Below are positions 15,252 through 24,219 of a stretch of DNA of 64,000 nucleotides, in pieces. The translations under genes and the position numbers were made by a program. The stretch covers positions 1-64,000 of the forward strand of contig SVLM01000008.1 of the NCBI GenBank assembly GCA_015067945.1, written 5' to 3'. This stretch comes from Oscillospiraceae bacterium. GTDB lineage: Bacteria > Bacillota > Clostridia > Oscillospirales > Oscillospiraceae. How positions within the stretch are numbered: position 1 is the stretch's first letter; each line of letters begins with the position of its first letter. Below the pieces are notes generated by a model that saw nothing but the letters and a program-made list of their open reading frames with translations, made no database searches and was not told the DNA's origin.

Positions 15252-15953
15252 ATGGTGACGATCAAATTGAGCGGTGAGCTTCTGTCCGATGACTGGGCAG
15301 AGCTGTATCGCTGGTTCGGTTATGAGTCCGGCTTCTATTGCCCGGCAGATATTCGCGCAGCCATCGATCAACTGAAGCCCGGAGAGGAGCTGGTGTTGGA
15401 GATCAACTCCGTGGGCGGCCATGTAGACGCGGCGGCGGAGATCTACTCTGTTATCCAAAAGCTGCCCAACCCCACCCGGGCGGAAATCCAGAGCTTGGCT
15501 GCATCTGCTGCCAGCTATTTCCCTTTAGCCTGTGACCGCGTCGAAATCTCCCTGGCGGCCCAGATGATGATCCATTGCGGCAGCTGGGGCGTTGGTGGCA
15601 ACAAGTTTGACCATTTGTGGGCTGCCAAGCAGCTGGACACTACGGATCAGACTATCCTGGATGTGTATTGCCACAAGTGTGGCGAGAAGACTTCCCGGGA
15701 AGACCTGGAGCGCATGATGGCCGAGGAAACCTACCTGTCTGCCCGGCAATGCCTGGAGATGGGTTTGGTGGATGCAATCATCGGCGATGTGTCCGAATCG
15801 GGCACACCTGCCCTGGTAGCATCTATCCACAACAATACCATTCGCGCTATGCGCACCCTTCCGGACATCGAAGACCTCCGGAAACGCAAGCAGGCCCAGC
15901 TTGACAAGCTGGATCGTGAGTTGGCCGAAGAGAAGGCCAGATATACTATGTGA
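15252..15953 (+). CDS. ClpP-like prohead protease
   Basis: A 233-aa S14-family peptidase that would mature the capsid. The fold is recognised by EINSVGGHVDAAAEIY (50-65), catalytic serine S85 in SLAASAASY and histidine H108 in MMIHCGSW. The catalytic acid is expected in the later LDVYCHKCGEKTSREDLERM region. GGGGAGGTG lies eight bases before ATG 15252. Palindrome copy E falls within it. It lies between portal and capsid as in HK97. The C-terminal helix (LRKRKQAQLDKLDRELAEEK) is charged and coiled. Confidence 0.92.
   Translation: MVTIKLSGELLSDDWAELYRWFGYESGFYCPADIRAAIDQLKPGEELVLEINSVGGHVDAAAEIYSVIQKLPNPTRAEIQSLAASAASYFPLACDRVEISLAAQMMIHCGSWGVGGNKFDHLWAAKQLDTTDQTILDVYCHKCGEKTSREDLERMMAEETYLSARQCLEMGLVDAIIGDVSESGTPALVASIHNNTIRAMRTLPDIEDLRKRKQAQLDKLDRELAEEKARYTM
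15789..15805. repeat. parS-like palindrome, copy E
   Basis: GTGTCCGAATCGGGCAC, identical to copy A, inside the prohead protease gene as V-S-E-S-G-T in frame. Confidence 0.55.
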
Positions 15954-15979
15954 TTAAATTCCATAAGGAGGAATGAAAA

Positions 15980-17185
15980 ATGAGTATTTTCGCAAACGCC
16001 CGCAAGGAGCGGGACAATCTGATTCAGCGCCGTGCTGGCTTCCTGCAGGCTGCTGAGAATTTCAAAAATGCCGGCGACACTGCCGGCTACAAGGCTGAGA
16101 TGGACAAGGCCAAGGCCTTGAACACTCAGATCGATGAGCTGACCGAACAGGTGCAGGAGGCTGACCGCTATGCACAGACCCACGCACCCAAGTTTGGCTC
16201 CAATCGCAAGGATCAGACCGAGATGGGTAAGGCCATGCTCGCCGGCGAGCGCGTCAGAATCGACATCGTCGATGTGGCTGCAAGCCTGCGCCGGAACGAG
16301 GGCATCGGTTTGAATACCATGGTTACCCCTGGCGGTGCCGGTGCTGAAATCCATGACGGTTTTGCCGGTCAGGTTTCCGGCCTGATCAATCAGGTCAACA
16401 CTGTGAATCTGAAGGGCCTGAACAGTTGGGAAGAGCCCTATGTGGTATCTGATCCCGCTGCTGTTGCCGGTGATCCCTTCGCCCTGGCTGGCACTCTCCG
16501 CAATCCCACCGATCCTGTGTTTGCCAAGGCGGGCATGACCGCCTACGAAGCCAATGTCACCAGTTATGTACCTAAGTCTGCCGCGGAGCTGAGCCCTGCC
16601 GCCTATGCAGCCAAGGTCCAGCAGATGGCCCTGCGTTCTCTGCAGCGCAAGGCTGTCGCACTGATGATCAATGGCGACGGCACTGCATCTCCCAAGATGC
16701 ACGGCATTCTGAACGCCAAGAACACTGACGGTGCCAATATTTTTGCCGCCGTTGATGGCGTGGCTGCGATCGACGAAGACACTCTGGCTAAGCTGGTGTT
16801 CGGTTACGGTGGCGACGAAATGACCGGTGGCTTTGCACGTCTGCTGCTGACTAAGTCTAATCTGGAAGCCTTCGGCAAGCTGAAGGGCGACAATGAAAAG
16901 ACTCCCCTGTACGAAATCTCCTTCGATCCTGCTTCTGGTGGTAATACCGGCACTATCAAGCGTGGTGGCCTGATCGTTCCGTATACCATCTGCTCCGCAG
17001 TCAGCGAAAAGAAGCTGGCCTACGGCGATCCCTTCAACTACATGCTGACCCTGTTCGGTGACTATGTGGTGGGCACTGATGCCTCCTACAAGGCTGCTGA
17101 GCGTCTGATCACCGTTCTGGGTGATGTCCTCTTGTCCGGTAACCTGACTGTTGACAAGGGTATGTCTATCGCCACTCTGGAATAA
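15980..17185 (+). CDS. Major capsid protein, HK97 fold
   Basis: A 401-aa capsid subunit. Residues about 1-90 form a charged coiled coil (NLIQRRAGFLQAAENFKNAG) that serves as a scaffold (delta domain) removed by the ClpP-like protease. The rest has HK97-fold segments, including ALRSLQRKAVALMINGDGTA and the late GDPFNYMLTLFGDYVVGTDA. A strong AAGGAGG site precedes ATG 15980. Codon choice is biased to frequent GCC/CTG/AAG codons, consistent with high expression. Confidence 0.95.
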   Translation: MSIFANARKERDNLIQRRAGFLQAAENFKNAGDTAGYKAEMDKAKALNTQIDELTEQVQEADRYAQTHAPKFGSNRKDQTEMGKAMLAGERVRIDIVDVAASLRRNEGIGLNTMVTPGGAGAEIHDGFAGQVSGLINQVNTVNLKGLNSWEEPYVVSDPAAVAGDPFALAGTLRNPTDPVFAKAGMTAYEANVTSYVPKSAAELSPAAYAAKVQQMALRSLQRKAVALMINGDGTASPKMHGILNAKNTDGANIFAAVDGVAAIDEDTLAKLVFGYGGDEMTGGFARLLLTKSNLEAFGKLKGDNEKTPLYEISFDPASGGNTGTIKRGGLIVPYTICSAVSEKKLAYGDPFNYMLTLFGDYVVGTDASYKAAERLITVLGDVLLSGNLTVDKGMSIATLE

Positions 17186-17190
17186 TTCCT

Positions 17191-17466
17191 ATGGCTGTAG
17201 TCAGTAGAGAAGAACTGGCAGCATACTGCCGGCTGGATGAAGATACACTCATCGATGCTGCAGTAAAGCTGTCAGAGCAAATGGAAAAGCGCCTGGAGAG
17301 AAAAGGCGCCATAGATACGCCGGCTACCCACGGCGACTTCTGCCTGACTGTGATGGCCATGACACTTCACGAACTGGATCACCCTGGGGAGAAAATTCCC
17401 CAGGGTATTCAGGACATGATCAACGAGCTCAAGTTCGTAAAGCATGGGAGGCCTAATGCGGTATGA
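17191..17466 (+). CDS. Head-tail connector, gp6-like
   Basis: A 91-aa protein with REELAAYCRLDEDTLIDAAV, the helical start of DNA-packaging connector (HK97 gp6/Phage_gp6-like) proteins. It forms the adaptor ring below the portal. The ribosome site before ATG 17191 is weak, so translation may depend on the capsid gene 5 bp upstream. It overlaps the head closure gene by 4 bp. Confidence 0.8.
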   Translation: MAVVSREELAAYCRLDEDTLIDAAVKLSEQMEKRLERKGAIDTPATHGDFCLTVMAMTLHELDHPGEKIPQGIQDMINELKFVKHGRPNAV

Positions 17467-17780
17467 ATGTCGGAAAAATGCGCCATCGCATCACCTTTCA
17501 GCGGCCCACGGAGGAGAAGGATTTCCTTTCCGGATATAAGGATGACTGGTTTGATGTCTGCACTGTTTGGGCGCAGATTAGCCCGGTATCCGGCAAGGAG
17601 TATTTCTCCCAGGTGCGGGAGACCTCGGTCAGCCACAAGATCTACTGCCGTTACCGTCCCGGCATCACGCCTCGGCTACGTATCAAGTTCAAGGACAGGA
17701 TTTTCCGTATTATCTCCGTGCTCAACTGGGATGAGAGAAACGAGGGCTTGACCATCATGTGTGAGGAGCTTGTGCAATGA
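17463..17780 (+). CDS. Head closure / head-tail adaptor protein
   Basis: A 105-aa beta-barrel protein of the head-closure (SPP1 gp16-like, HK97 gp7) family: MRHRITFQRPTEEKDFLSGY at the start and IKFKDRIFRIISVLNWDERN near the end are characteristic. It plugs the connector after packaging. ATGA overlaps join it to the previous gene, and it overlaps the next by 4 bp. Confidence 0.88.
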   Translation: MNVGKMRHRITFQRPTEEKDFLSGYKDDWFDVCTVWAQISPVSGKEYFSQVRETSVSHKIYCRYRPGITPRLRIKFKDRIFRIISVLNWDERNEGLTIMCEELVQ

Positions 17781-18280
17781 AGGAAGTAGTGGGCTTTGAA
17801 GAGTTTATCCGTGCATGTAACGGTATTGCTCAAAACCTGCAGGGGCCGCAGCTGACGCGGGCGGTGAAAAAGGGTGCTCAAATTGTACAGAAGGCTATCC
17901 GGGCAGCTGCCCCCGAGGATACTGGCGATCTGAGGGCCGGGCTGATCCTGGTGAAGGAAAAAAGCCGAGTCAAGAGTAAGGCTGTATTCCAGGTCACACC
18001 TGCCCGGGAAAAGAACCACATTTTCCAGAAGCCCATAAAGAACCCGATACGCAGCAAGTCAGCCAATGCCTATTATCCGGCCTCGCAGGAGTTCGGATAC
18101 TTCACTAGGCGTCCCGGTGGCGGAATGACCTATGTCCGTGGCGATGGCAGCCAGGCGACGATGGACAAAGTTCCGGGAAAGCGCTATATGCGTACCGGTG
18201 CTGAGGCGGCCAGTGAAGCTGCGAAGAATGCCATTGCAAAGAATCTGCTAGACGAAATTGCAAAGAAGTATGGAGGCTAA
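17777..18280 (+). CDS. HK97 gp10-like neck/tail protein
   Basis: A 167-aa protein of the HK97-gp10 family, which shapes the tail terminator region. Signs are AVKKGAQIVQKAIRAAAPED followed by TGDLRAG (about 32-58) and the final helix AKNAIAKNLLDEIAKKYGG. A long basic stretch in the middle (KEKSRVKSKAVF ... RSKSAN) is normal for the family. It begins inside the head-closure gene. Confidence 0.9.
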   Translation: MKEVVGFEEFIRACNGIAQNLQGPQLTRAVKKGAQIVQKAIRAAAPEDTGDLRAGLILVKEKSRVKSKAVFQVTPAREKNHIFQKPIKNPIRSKSANAYYPASQEFGYFTRRPGGGMTYVRGDGSQATMDKVPGKRYMRTGAEAASEAAKNAIAKNLLDEIAKKYGG

Positions 18281-18281
18281 T

Positions 18282-18689
18282 ATGAAAAACGGACTGCTTC
18301 TTGAAAATACGCTGGTGGCGGCACTGCGTGCTGTAGACGGACTGTTCGACCGGGTGTGTCCGATCCAGGATATCCACAAAAGCGACGGTCCACTTGCTGT
18401 GTTTGAGCAGCAGGAGGAATCCGAAGAATCAGCCATGGACGGGCTGACAGGTTTAGAAACAGCCGTCTACATTGTCCATGCGATGCATAACACCTATGAG
18501 AAAATGCGTCTGCTCGCTGAGCAGATCAAAAACACCATGAAAGCCCTGCGGCAGCATGCAGAGGGATCTTTGTTTATCGAGGATGTGGCGGTTGCCTTGG
18601 CGTCCAAAGATATCTACGAGGGTCGAGTGCAGCTGTTCCGCAGGGCGTACAAAGTTACAATTCAGTACCAAATTAAGGAGGATATGTAA
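18282..18689 (+). CDS. Tail completion / terminator protein
   Basis: A 135-aa protein at the position of the tail terminator (HK97 gp11-like) in the standard order gp10-terminator-major tail protein. The start is ATG 18282 with GGAGG upstream. The ending YEGRVQLFRRAYKVTIQYQI is a typical terminal beta strand of tail completion proteins. The family assignment rests mainly on position, with moderate sequence support. Confidence 0.7.
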   Translation: MKNGLLLENTLVAALRAVDGLFDRVCPIQDIHKSDGPLAVFEQQEESEESAMDGLTGLETAVYIVHAMHNTYEKMRLLAEQIKNTMKALRQHAEGSLFIEDVAVALASKDIYEGRVQLFRRAYKVTIQYQIKEDM

Positions 18690-18691
18690 TT

Positions 18692-19114
18692 ATGTCTAAA
18701 TCTAAATCTTCTGGCACCGTGTTTAAGCTGGGCGATACCGCTGTCGGCGGCCTGACCAGCATCGGCGGTGTGGAAATCTCCGCTGAAACCATCGATGTAA
18801 CTGCCCTGGACAACAAGGACGGTTACAAGGAATTCGAAGAAGGTATCAAGGATCCCGGTGAAGTGCCCATTGAGGGCTTTCTGGACGGCGAGGACCAGGG
18901 CCAGGCAAAGATGCTGGAGGCACTGAACGCCGGTGGTCTGCATGATTTTTCCATCGCATTCCCGCAGAAGATCGGTAAGGCCTGGTCCGGCAAGTGCGTT
19001 ATCACCAAGTTTGCTACCAGTGCCGCACTTAACGATGCGGTCAAGTTCTCTGCGTCCATCAAAGTGTCCGGCAAGCCTACCCTGGCCGCGACTGCTGAAC
19101 CTGCAAAAGCGTAA
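18692..19114 (+). CDS. Major tail tube protein
   Basis: A 140-aa tail tube subunit. IGGVEISAETIDVTALDNKD (about 25-44) and the strand-rich remainder match the short major tail proteins of clostridial siphoviruses. GGAGG lies ahead of ATG 18692. It is followed by the tail assembly chaperone pair and tape measure, the invariant siphovirus order. Strong codon bias supports high expression. Confidence 0.88.
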   Translation: MSKSKSSGTVFKLGDTAVGGLTSIGGVEISAETIDVTALDNKDGYKEFEEGIKDPGEVPIEGFLDGEDQGQAKMLEALNAGGLHDFSIAFPQKIGKAWSGKCVITKFATSAALNDAVKFSASIKVSGKPTLAATAEPAKA

Positions 19115-19128
19115 GGAGGTAATGCCCC

Positions 19129-19593
19129 ATGCGTAGAAGCTACATTGTTAAAGCCGGCGGCGAAGAGTTTAAGCTGCGGCTTACGCTGGCCGGTCAGAAG
19201 AACCTGCTGGCAAAGAATCCGGACAGCAGCATCATGGCGATCGTCATGAGTGCCATCGATGACCCCCAGGATATGGACAACCTTCTGACCGAGGCTCTGA
19301 GCTGGGAAGGCAATGAGAACACCATCCGCTCCGGCGAGAAGCTCTATGATCGGCTGGTCGACGACGGAAAGAGCGGCACGGCGTTCTTTGCGGAGTTGGT
19401 GCTTGGCATTGCCCACAATGCCGGCCTGATCGACGACAATGACCGCCGTAAGATCTATCGTGGAATTGTTTCCAAGCTGAAGCGGGGCATTGACGGCCTG
19501 TTCGAGGAAGAAGATTCCTTTGAAGATCTGTCTGATTCTGAGGAGGGCGACGAAGGCTCGGAAAACCCTCCGGAGAATATGGCGACCCTCTAA
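19129..19593 (+). CDS. Tail assembly chaperone, short form (gpG-like)
   Basis: A 154-aa acidic-tailed protein that would bind the tape measure during tail assembly. Its C terminus (FEEEDSFEDLSDSEEGDEG) is very acidic. Near the end, the codons TCG GAA AAC (19558-19566) contain GGAAAAC, after which the -1 frame stays open into the next ORF. A fraction of ribosomes is therefore expected to make a 266-aa fusion, as in lambda gpG/gpGT. GGAGG lies before ATG 19129. Confidence 0.85.
   Translation: MRRSYIVKAGGEEFKLRLTLAGQKNLLAKNPDSSIMAIVMSAIDDPQDMDNLLTEALSWEGNENTIRSGEKLYDRLVDDGKSGTAFFAELVLGIAHNAGLIDDNDRRKIYRGIVSKLKRGIDGLFEEEDSFEDLSDSEEGDEGSENPPENMATL
19560..19566 (+). other. Candidate -1 programmed frameshift site
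   Basis: GGAAAAC is read as G-GAA-AAC in the chaperone frame. A slip back by one base continues P-S-G-E-Y-G-D-P-L-T-I-E-T-L directly into the ORF at 19617 without a stop. The heptamer is not a perfect X-XXY-YYZ, but its A-site codon can re-pair. Confidence 0.6.
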
Positions 19594-19616
19594 CCATAGA
19601 AACCCTCCGGCAGAAA

Positions 19617-19928
19617 ATGCACGTGGCGGGCGTCAGTCCGCTGGAATCCTGGGAGTGGACCTGGGGTGAAGGCCTGGAAATGGTGAACGCCTACATGCAG
19701 AGGGAGAATGATCGTTCAAAAAAGAGGGCGGTAGCACTGTACAATGCCGCCGTCCTCTTAACGCATTCTATTGGAAATCTGTTTACAGGAGGAGAAATGA
19801 AACGGTTTGCCGATGCATTCCCGGGTTTTGATGTGGAGCAAGGGGAACCGGGAACAATGTCGGACGATGCGATGTATGCAAATGTCCAGGCATTGCACGC
19901 AATTTTTGGAGGAGAGGAGGCAGGTTAA
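19617..19928 (+). CDS. Tail assembly chaperone, C-terminal (T-like) part
   Basis: A 103-aa reading frame from ATG 19617, but with no good ribosome site. The same frame is open upstream to 19566 and encodes a continuous protein (LTIETLRQKM then HVAGVSPLESWEWTW), so it is probably made mainly as the frameshifted extension of the upstream chaperone. The second half (KKRAVALYNAAVLLTHSIGN) is helical. It ends overlapping the tape measure start codon. The paired G/GT arrangement is typical of long-tailed phages. Confidence 0.8.
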   Translation: MHVAGVSPLESWEWTWGEGLEMVNAYMQRENDRSKKRAVALYNAAVLLTHSIGNLFTGGEMKRFADAFPGFDVEQGEPGTMSDDAMYANVQALHAIFGGEEAG

Positions 19929-22207
19929 TGGGAGCAGTAAAAAATCTATTTGTCAGAATCGGCGGCGATGCGAGTGGCTCAGTAAAGGCGTTTAAGGATG
20001 CCAGCAGTGCCGGCAGCAACGCCCAAAAGAGCATTAAGAAAGCCGCAGCGGGATCCAGACAGTCTATTCGGGAAGCGTTCTCCGCTTCTGTCCCATCTAT
20101 CAAGCAGTATACGGCACAGATGGCACGCACCAAGGAAGCCCATCAGGTTGCCACACAAAATGTCGGCCGACTGGAGGACAAAGTCAACGGCCTTAAAAAT
20201 ACCTATGAAACGGTGAAAAACGCCACAGCAGGGCTTGACCTGTCCAAGCCGTTTAACGAGACTGTGGCGTATGCGGAGCAGGCACTGGTCAAGATTGAAG
20301 CCCGGCGAAAGAAACTGGAGCAGGATCTTCGGACGGCCGAGAGCTCTCCTAAAAAAGGAAATGCAGATAAGACTGCGAAAATCCAAAATGAGTTGTCTCA
20401 GTTGGCAGAAAAGTCCAAGTTTGCGGAGGCTCGTTTGGCAGATCTTAACCGCATAGCGGATGAACTCGGTGAGTCCAATATCGGCTATGCATCCACCAAG
20501 GGCCTGGAGCAGCTGAAGCAGCAGATCCAAGCGGCAGAGAATGAACTGCGTACCACCAAGATGGTCGCAGATGAAACGGGACGATCGCTCCAATCCATGG
20601 GCGTCAAGTCCTACATAAAGCAAGTCCTTCCTGGCATAGGCACTACCGCTGCGCATGCGGCCGGCACCGGTGTTCAGAAGCTGTGGGGCGGCTTGAAGAA
20701 GATCGGCTCTGCCGTCGGACACAAGATAGCTTCTCTGCCGGCAAAACTCCGGGAGATCGGTAGAAGTGCAGCTTCCGGAAACGGCGGTCTCAACAAAATG
20801 GTCCAATCGATCCGCAATATGGGCATTGTATCCTTGGGGATGCGGGTCGTGTCCAGCGTGCTGGGCGAAGTAAAGTCTATCATCACCGGATATATTACTC
20901 AGAATGAACAGCTGAATACTTCTGTTACCGCACTTAAGACCCAGCTGGGTGAGGCGTTAGCTCCGGCCATTCACCTTGTTGTCGGTGCACTGGAAAAGCT
21001 GATGCCGATGGTGACAAGGCTTTCTAATGGCATCAGTCATGTGTTCACATCGCTGTTTGGGGACATTAAATCAACCACTAACAGCATCAATCAGGCTGTG
21101 GAGGAAACCTCCGACAGCTTGTATGGCTTTGATCAGATCACTAAAGAATCGGACGATTCGGAGGACAAGCCTGCCAGCAGTACTCCTCAGCTTACAACCC
21201 AACCGGCTTGGGTAAAGAAGCTGACCGGCTGGCTGCAGCAGATCAAAAAGGCATTTAAGGCCGGTGACTGGAATGGCCTGGGCAAGATCATGGCCGACGG
21301 TATCAACAGTGCCTTTAAGGCTCTGGATGATATCGATGTAGGTGTAAAGGTCGGCACATTTATCAACAATGCCCTGAGGACAATCCGCAGCTTTGTTACT
21401 GGCGTCGATTTTTCTGAAATCGGTTCCACATTAGGTAGAAAGTTCACGCAGATGATTGAACGAATCAACTGGAATAAGGCCGGCGAGACCATTGGTGCGA
21501 CGATCCTGGCATTGCCGAAAATGCTTGTTTCCTTTGTGCTCAATACGAATTGGGCAGAAGTGGCTCAGTCAATTAGCGAATGCCTGATGTCTGCGTTGAA
21601 GAGCATATCTGAATGGATCAAAGAGACGGACTGGCTAAAACTTGGAAATTGCATAGTAGATTTTATTGCAAATGTCGACTGGTTAGGGTTTGCAAGCAAT
21701 CTTTACTCTTTGTTGGGAGAGGCCCTCACTGCGAGCGTTAAGCTACTGTGGGGAGCACTAGATAACATAGCTACAAGAATTTCTAACTACTTAGGGCAGA
21801 GGTTAGCGGAAGATGGAGCCTTAGGCATTCTATCCGGTATATCACAGGGGATAGCTGATTTGTTCGGAGGGCCAACTTCCACGCAAAGTAAAGAGAGGAC
21901 TAGAGACTATTTGGAGGATGTATATGGGATTACTCCTCCCAAAGCCGCCCGCGGCACGATCGTAAGCAGTCCAACCAAGCTGGAAGTTGGCGAGGACGGC
22001 ACAGAGGCGGTTGTGCCGTTGGAAAAGCACACAGAATGGATGGATGTAGTTGCCACCAAACTGGCCGCCAAGGCAGGCGGTGGTGCCACCACAAGAACAT
22101 CTGTCACCATCCCCATCTACTTAGGCAACCGAAAGATCACGGAGTATACGATCAAAGATATCAACCAGATCACCCGTGAGAACGGCGTGTGCCCCATTCA
22201 TGTGTAA
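19928..22207 (+). CDS. Tail tape measure protein
   Basis: A 759-aa protein that sets tail length and is ejected ahead of DNA. The N-terminal third is helical and coiled (about 60-220, e.g. EARRKKLEQDLRTAE-type heptads). Hydrophobic parts follow (GIVSLGMRVVSSVLGEVKSI; LGEALAPAIHLVVGALEKL), then repeated IDxGxKVGTFINNALRTI and DWLKLGNCIVDFIANVDWL units typical of tape measures. Its C-terminal end (KAARGTIVSSPTKLEVGEDG) is the usual tail segment. It is shorter than many tape measures, implying a short tail of very roughly 110 nm by the 1.5 A per residue rule. Confidence 0.93.
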   Translation: MGAVKNLFVRIGGDASGSVKAFKDASSAGSNAQKSIKKAAAGSRQSIREAFSASVPSIKQYTAQMARTKEAHQVATQNVGRLEDKVNGLKNTYETVKNATAGLDLSKPFNETVAYAEQALVKIEARRKKLEQDLRTAESSPKKGNADKTAKIQNELSQLAEKSKFAEARLADLNRIADELGESNIGYASTKGLEQLKQQIQAAENELRTTKMVADETGRSLQSMGVKSYIKQVLPGIGTTAAHAAGTGVQKLWGGLKKIGSAVGHKIASLPAKLREIGRSAASGNGGLNKMVQSIRNMGIVSLGMRVVSSVLGEVKSIITGYITQNEQLNTSVTALKTQLGEALAPAIHLVVGALEKLMPMVTRLSNGISHVFTSLFGDIKSTTNSINQAVEETSDSLYGFDQITKESDDSEDKPASSTPQLTTQPAWVKKLTGWLQQIKKAFKAGDWNGLGKIMADGINSAFKALDDIDVGVKVGTFINNALRTIRSFVTGVDFSEIGSTLGRKFTQMIERINWNKAGETIGATILALPKMLVSFVLNTNWAEVAQSISECLMSALKSISEWIKETDWLKLGNCIVDFIANVDWLGFASNLYSLLGEALTASVKLLWGALDNIATRISNYLGQRLAEDGALGILSGISQGIADLFGGPTSTQSKERTRDYLEDVYGITPPKAARGTIVSSPTKLEVGEDGTEAVVPLEKHTEWMDVVATKLAAKAGGGATTRTSVTIPIYLGNRKITEYTIKDINQITRENGVCPIHV

Positions 22208-22219
22208 GGAGGTGGGCCG

Positions 22220-22600
22220 ATGGAGCGTTATCCCATTGAAATGACCATTGATGATGTTGCCGTGCCGGCAGCAAAGCTCAGTGGCATGACCAAGAAATCC
22301 GAGAAAATATGGTCCAAGAACACCGGACGTACCGCATCGCTGAAGATGCAGGGAACGATCAAAGGTATCAAACGGACATATTCCCTCAAATGGCCCCCGT
22401 TGACACAGGATGAACAAGATCTGATTGAGTCCCTGGTCAGCGACGCATCCAAGCCGTTTCATGTTTTGAAAATCCGGCGTCCGGACGGCTCCGTATGGAA
22501 AATGGAGTGCTACTTTGGTACTCCGACCTATACGGAATGGGCCATGATCGGCGGCACCTGGAAGTGTACCGATGCCGCTGTAGATGCAATTGAGAGGTGA
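22220..22600 (+). CDS. Distal tail-associated protein
   Basis: A 126-aa protein right after the tape measure, the position of the distal tail or tail-tip adaptor gene. It begins MERYPIEMTIDDVAVPAAKL and has several beta strands (KIWSKNTGRTASLKMQGTI). Comparable small proteins of clostridial siphoviruses occupy this place. The assignment is mainly by synteny. AAGGAGGTG precedes the start. Confidence 0.7.
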   Translation: MERYPIEMTIDDVAVPAAKLSGMTKKSEKIWSKNTGRTASLKMQGTIKGIKRTYSLKWPPLTQDEQDLIESLVSDASKPFHVLKIRRPDGSVWKMECYFGTPTYTEWAMIGGTWKCTDAAVDAIER

Positions 22601-22605
22601 GAAAA

Positions 22606-24207
22606 ATGTACAAACCTTCTGCCGCCCTGGTGGCGGCGATGTCGACGAAGCCCTATCTGGCTCGGATCAAGCTGGACGATGGGACAATCATCGAGAGTAA
22701 TCCCCAACACCAGGACGATCCGGTAAAAGAGATCATTTTCCGCGGCGGCACTACCGCCAGCGAAGACGGCTTTTTACTGGGCGGAACAACTTCATCTACA
22801 GTTGTGCTGAGCCTGAACAGAGACGCGGTGAACTGCTCCTTCAAGGACAGGCAGCTCCGGGTGGAGCTGGGTATTGACCTGGGCTCGGCCGTAGAGTGGA
22901 TCCCCATGGGCGTGTACTATGCCACCCAACCTCTGGGGGATGATGACCAGCTGACTGTTGAGGCATACGATGCCCTTTACGCAAAGTTTGAAAGAGAGTA
23001 TGAACCGCTGGACGGTTTTGCATTCGGCTCTGAAAACGGAGTGGACTCTGTGGCGTTCCTGCAGGCACTGTGCACCCGCAGAGGGGTTGCTGTGAATGTA
23101 TCTAACCTGCAGAGTATTCCCCTGGTGGCGGCACCTGACGGCTTCACAGAGCGTCAAATCATCGGCTTCATTGCTGCACTGTATGGCGGCTTTGCTGTCA
23201 TAGACCGAAACGGCGTTCTTCGCATCCGCCGCTATGCGGCCTGCGATACCCATGTGACGCCGGACGAGTACTACGACGGCGGCATGGAAAAGGCGGAGTA
23301 CACTTTCCAGGCGAAGTGGATCAAGTGCTACAACAGTACTTCGGATCTGACCATGATCCTGGGCGACACCGCCGCCCAGCAGGGCATTTACATGGAGAGT
23401 ATATGGATGACCCATACGATCCTGAATGACCTGTGGGAGCAGCTGAAGGACTTTTCTTATACTCCGATATCTGAGCTGTCCTTCTTTGGTAACCCGCTGC
23501 TGGATCCCGGTGACATCGTTACGCTGACAGATCTTGCAGGACAGACGATGACCGTGCCGATCATGAAGATATCCCACGAGTACGACGGCGGCGTGATTAC
23601 CCAAATCACCGCCAATGGCCAGCAGGAAGCGGAAGGCCCTTCCGGTTCTCTTCAGAATCAGCTCCGCCGCACGGAAGCCAAAGCAAAACAATATACCGAC
23701 GACCAAACGGGGAAGCTCGACCAGTTGGAGCTGCTGAAGCGGCTTACCAAAGAGTGGGTCGATGAAGCTCTTTATCTTACTAACGATGGCCGCTTGGCGA
23801 TAAAGGCTTCGGCTATTCTGACGGGAGTCTTGGATGCAACATTGGTTACCATTAAAAACCTGATTGCAGAAAAGCTATCATCTATATACAGAGACGATCA
23901 ACTCGCGATTGATAGCTCTAGTCTGAAACTATTCCACAAGAAACTAACTACATTTTCGCTGTTGAATATCGATGGCCAAACACAGATGCAAATGACGGAT
24001 TTTGATGACACGGGCAGATACTTTGGATTTTGCGAACTGGGTGCTATGCGGCTGATCTTGGGTGGAATGGGTATTGAAAATCATCCATTTGCCATTGAAG
24101 TCGGTAAAGAAGACGGAAAGCCGCGTATGAAAATTAATAACGGTGCTTTTAAAGAGCTTGATTGGCAGCCCAATGGAGATGGTACATATACCCTTATTGG
24201 AAGGTGA
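22606..24207 (+). CDS. Tail-associated baseplate hub protein
   Basis: A 533-aa protein. The first 360 residues resemble Tal/gp27-type hub proteins (PVKEIIFRGGTTASEDGFLL; GVYYATQPLGDDDQLTVEAY; GDIVTLTDLAGQTMTVPIMK). A helical segment (LQNQLRRTEAKAKQYTDDQT, about 348-368) leads to a more AT-rich C-terminal part (about 400-533). GAGGTGAG lies just before ATG 22606; a GTG at 22597 is less likely. It probably forms the tail-tip platform to which the next gene product attaches. No lytic domain is visible. Confidence 0.8.
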   Translation: MYKPSAALVAAMSTKPYLARIKLDDGTIIESNPQHQDDPVKEIIFRGGTTASEDGFLLGGTTSSTVVLSLNRDAVNCSFKDRQLRVELGIDLGSAVEWIPMGVYYATQPLGDDDQLTVEAYDALYAKFEREYEPLDGFAFGSENGVDSVAFLQALCTRRGVAVNVSNLQSIPLVAAPDGFTERQIIGFIAALYGGFAVIDRNGVLRIRRYAACDTHVTPDEYYDGGMEKAEYTFQAKWIKCYNSTSDLTMILGDTAAQQGIYMESIWMTHTILNDLWEQLKDFSYTPISELSFFGNPLLDPGDIVTLTDLAGQTMTVPIMKISHEYDGGVITQITANGQQEAEGPSGSLQNQLRRTEAKAKQYTDDQTGKLDQLELLKRLTKEWVDEALYLTNDGRLAIKASAILTGVLDATLVTIKNLIAEKLSSIYRDDQLAIDSSSLKLFHKKLTTFSLLNIDGQTQMQMTDFDDTGRYFGFCELGAMRLILGGMGIENHPFAIEVGKEDGKPRMKINNGAFKELDWQPNGDGTYTLIGR

Positions 24208-24219
24208 TGAGGAGGAACT

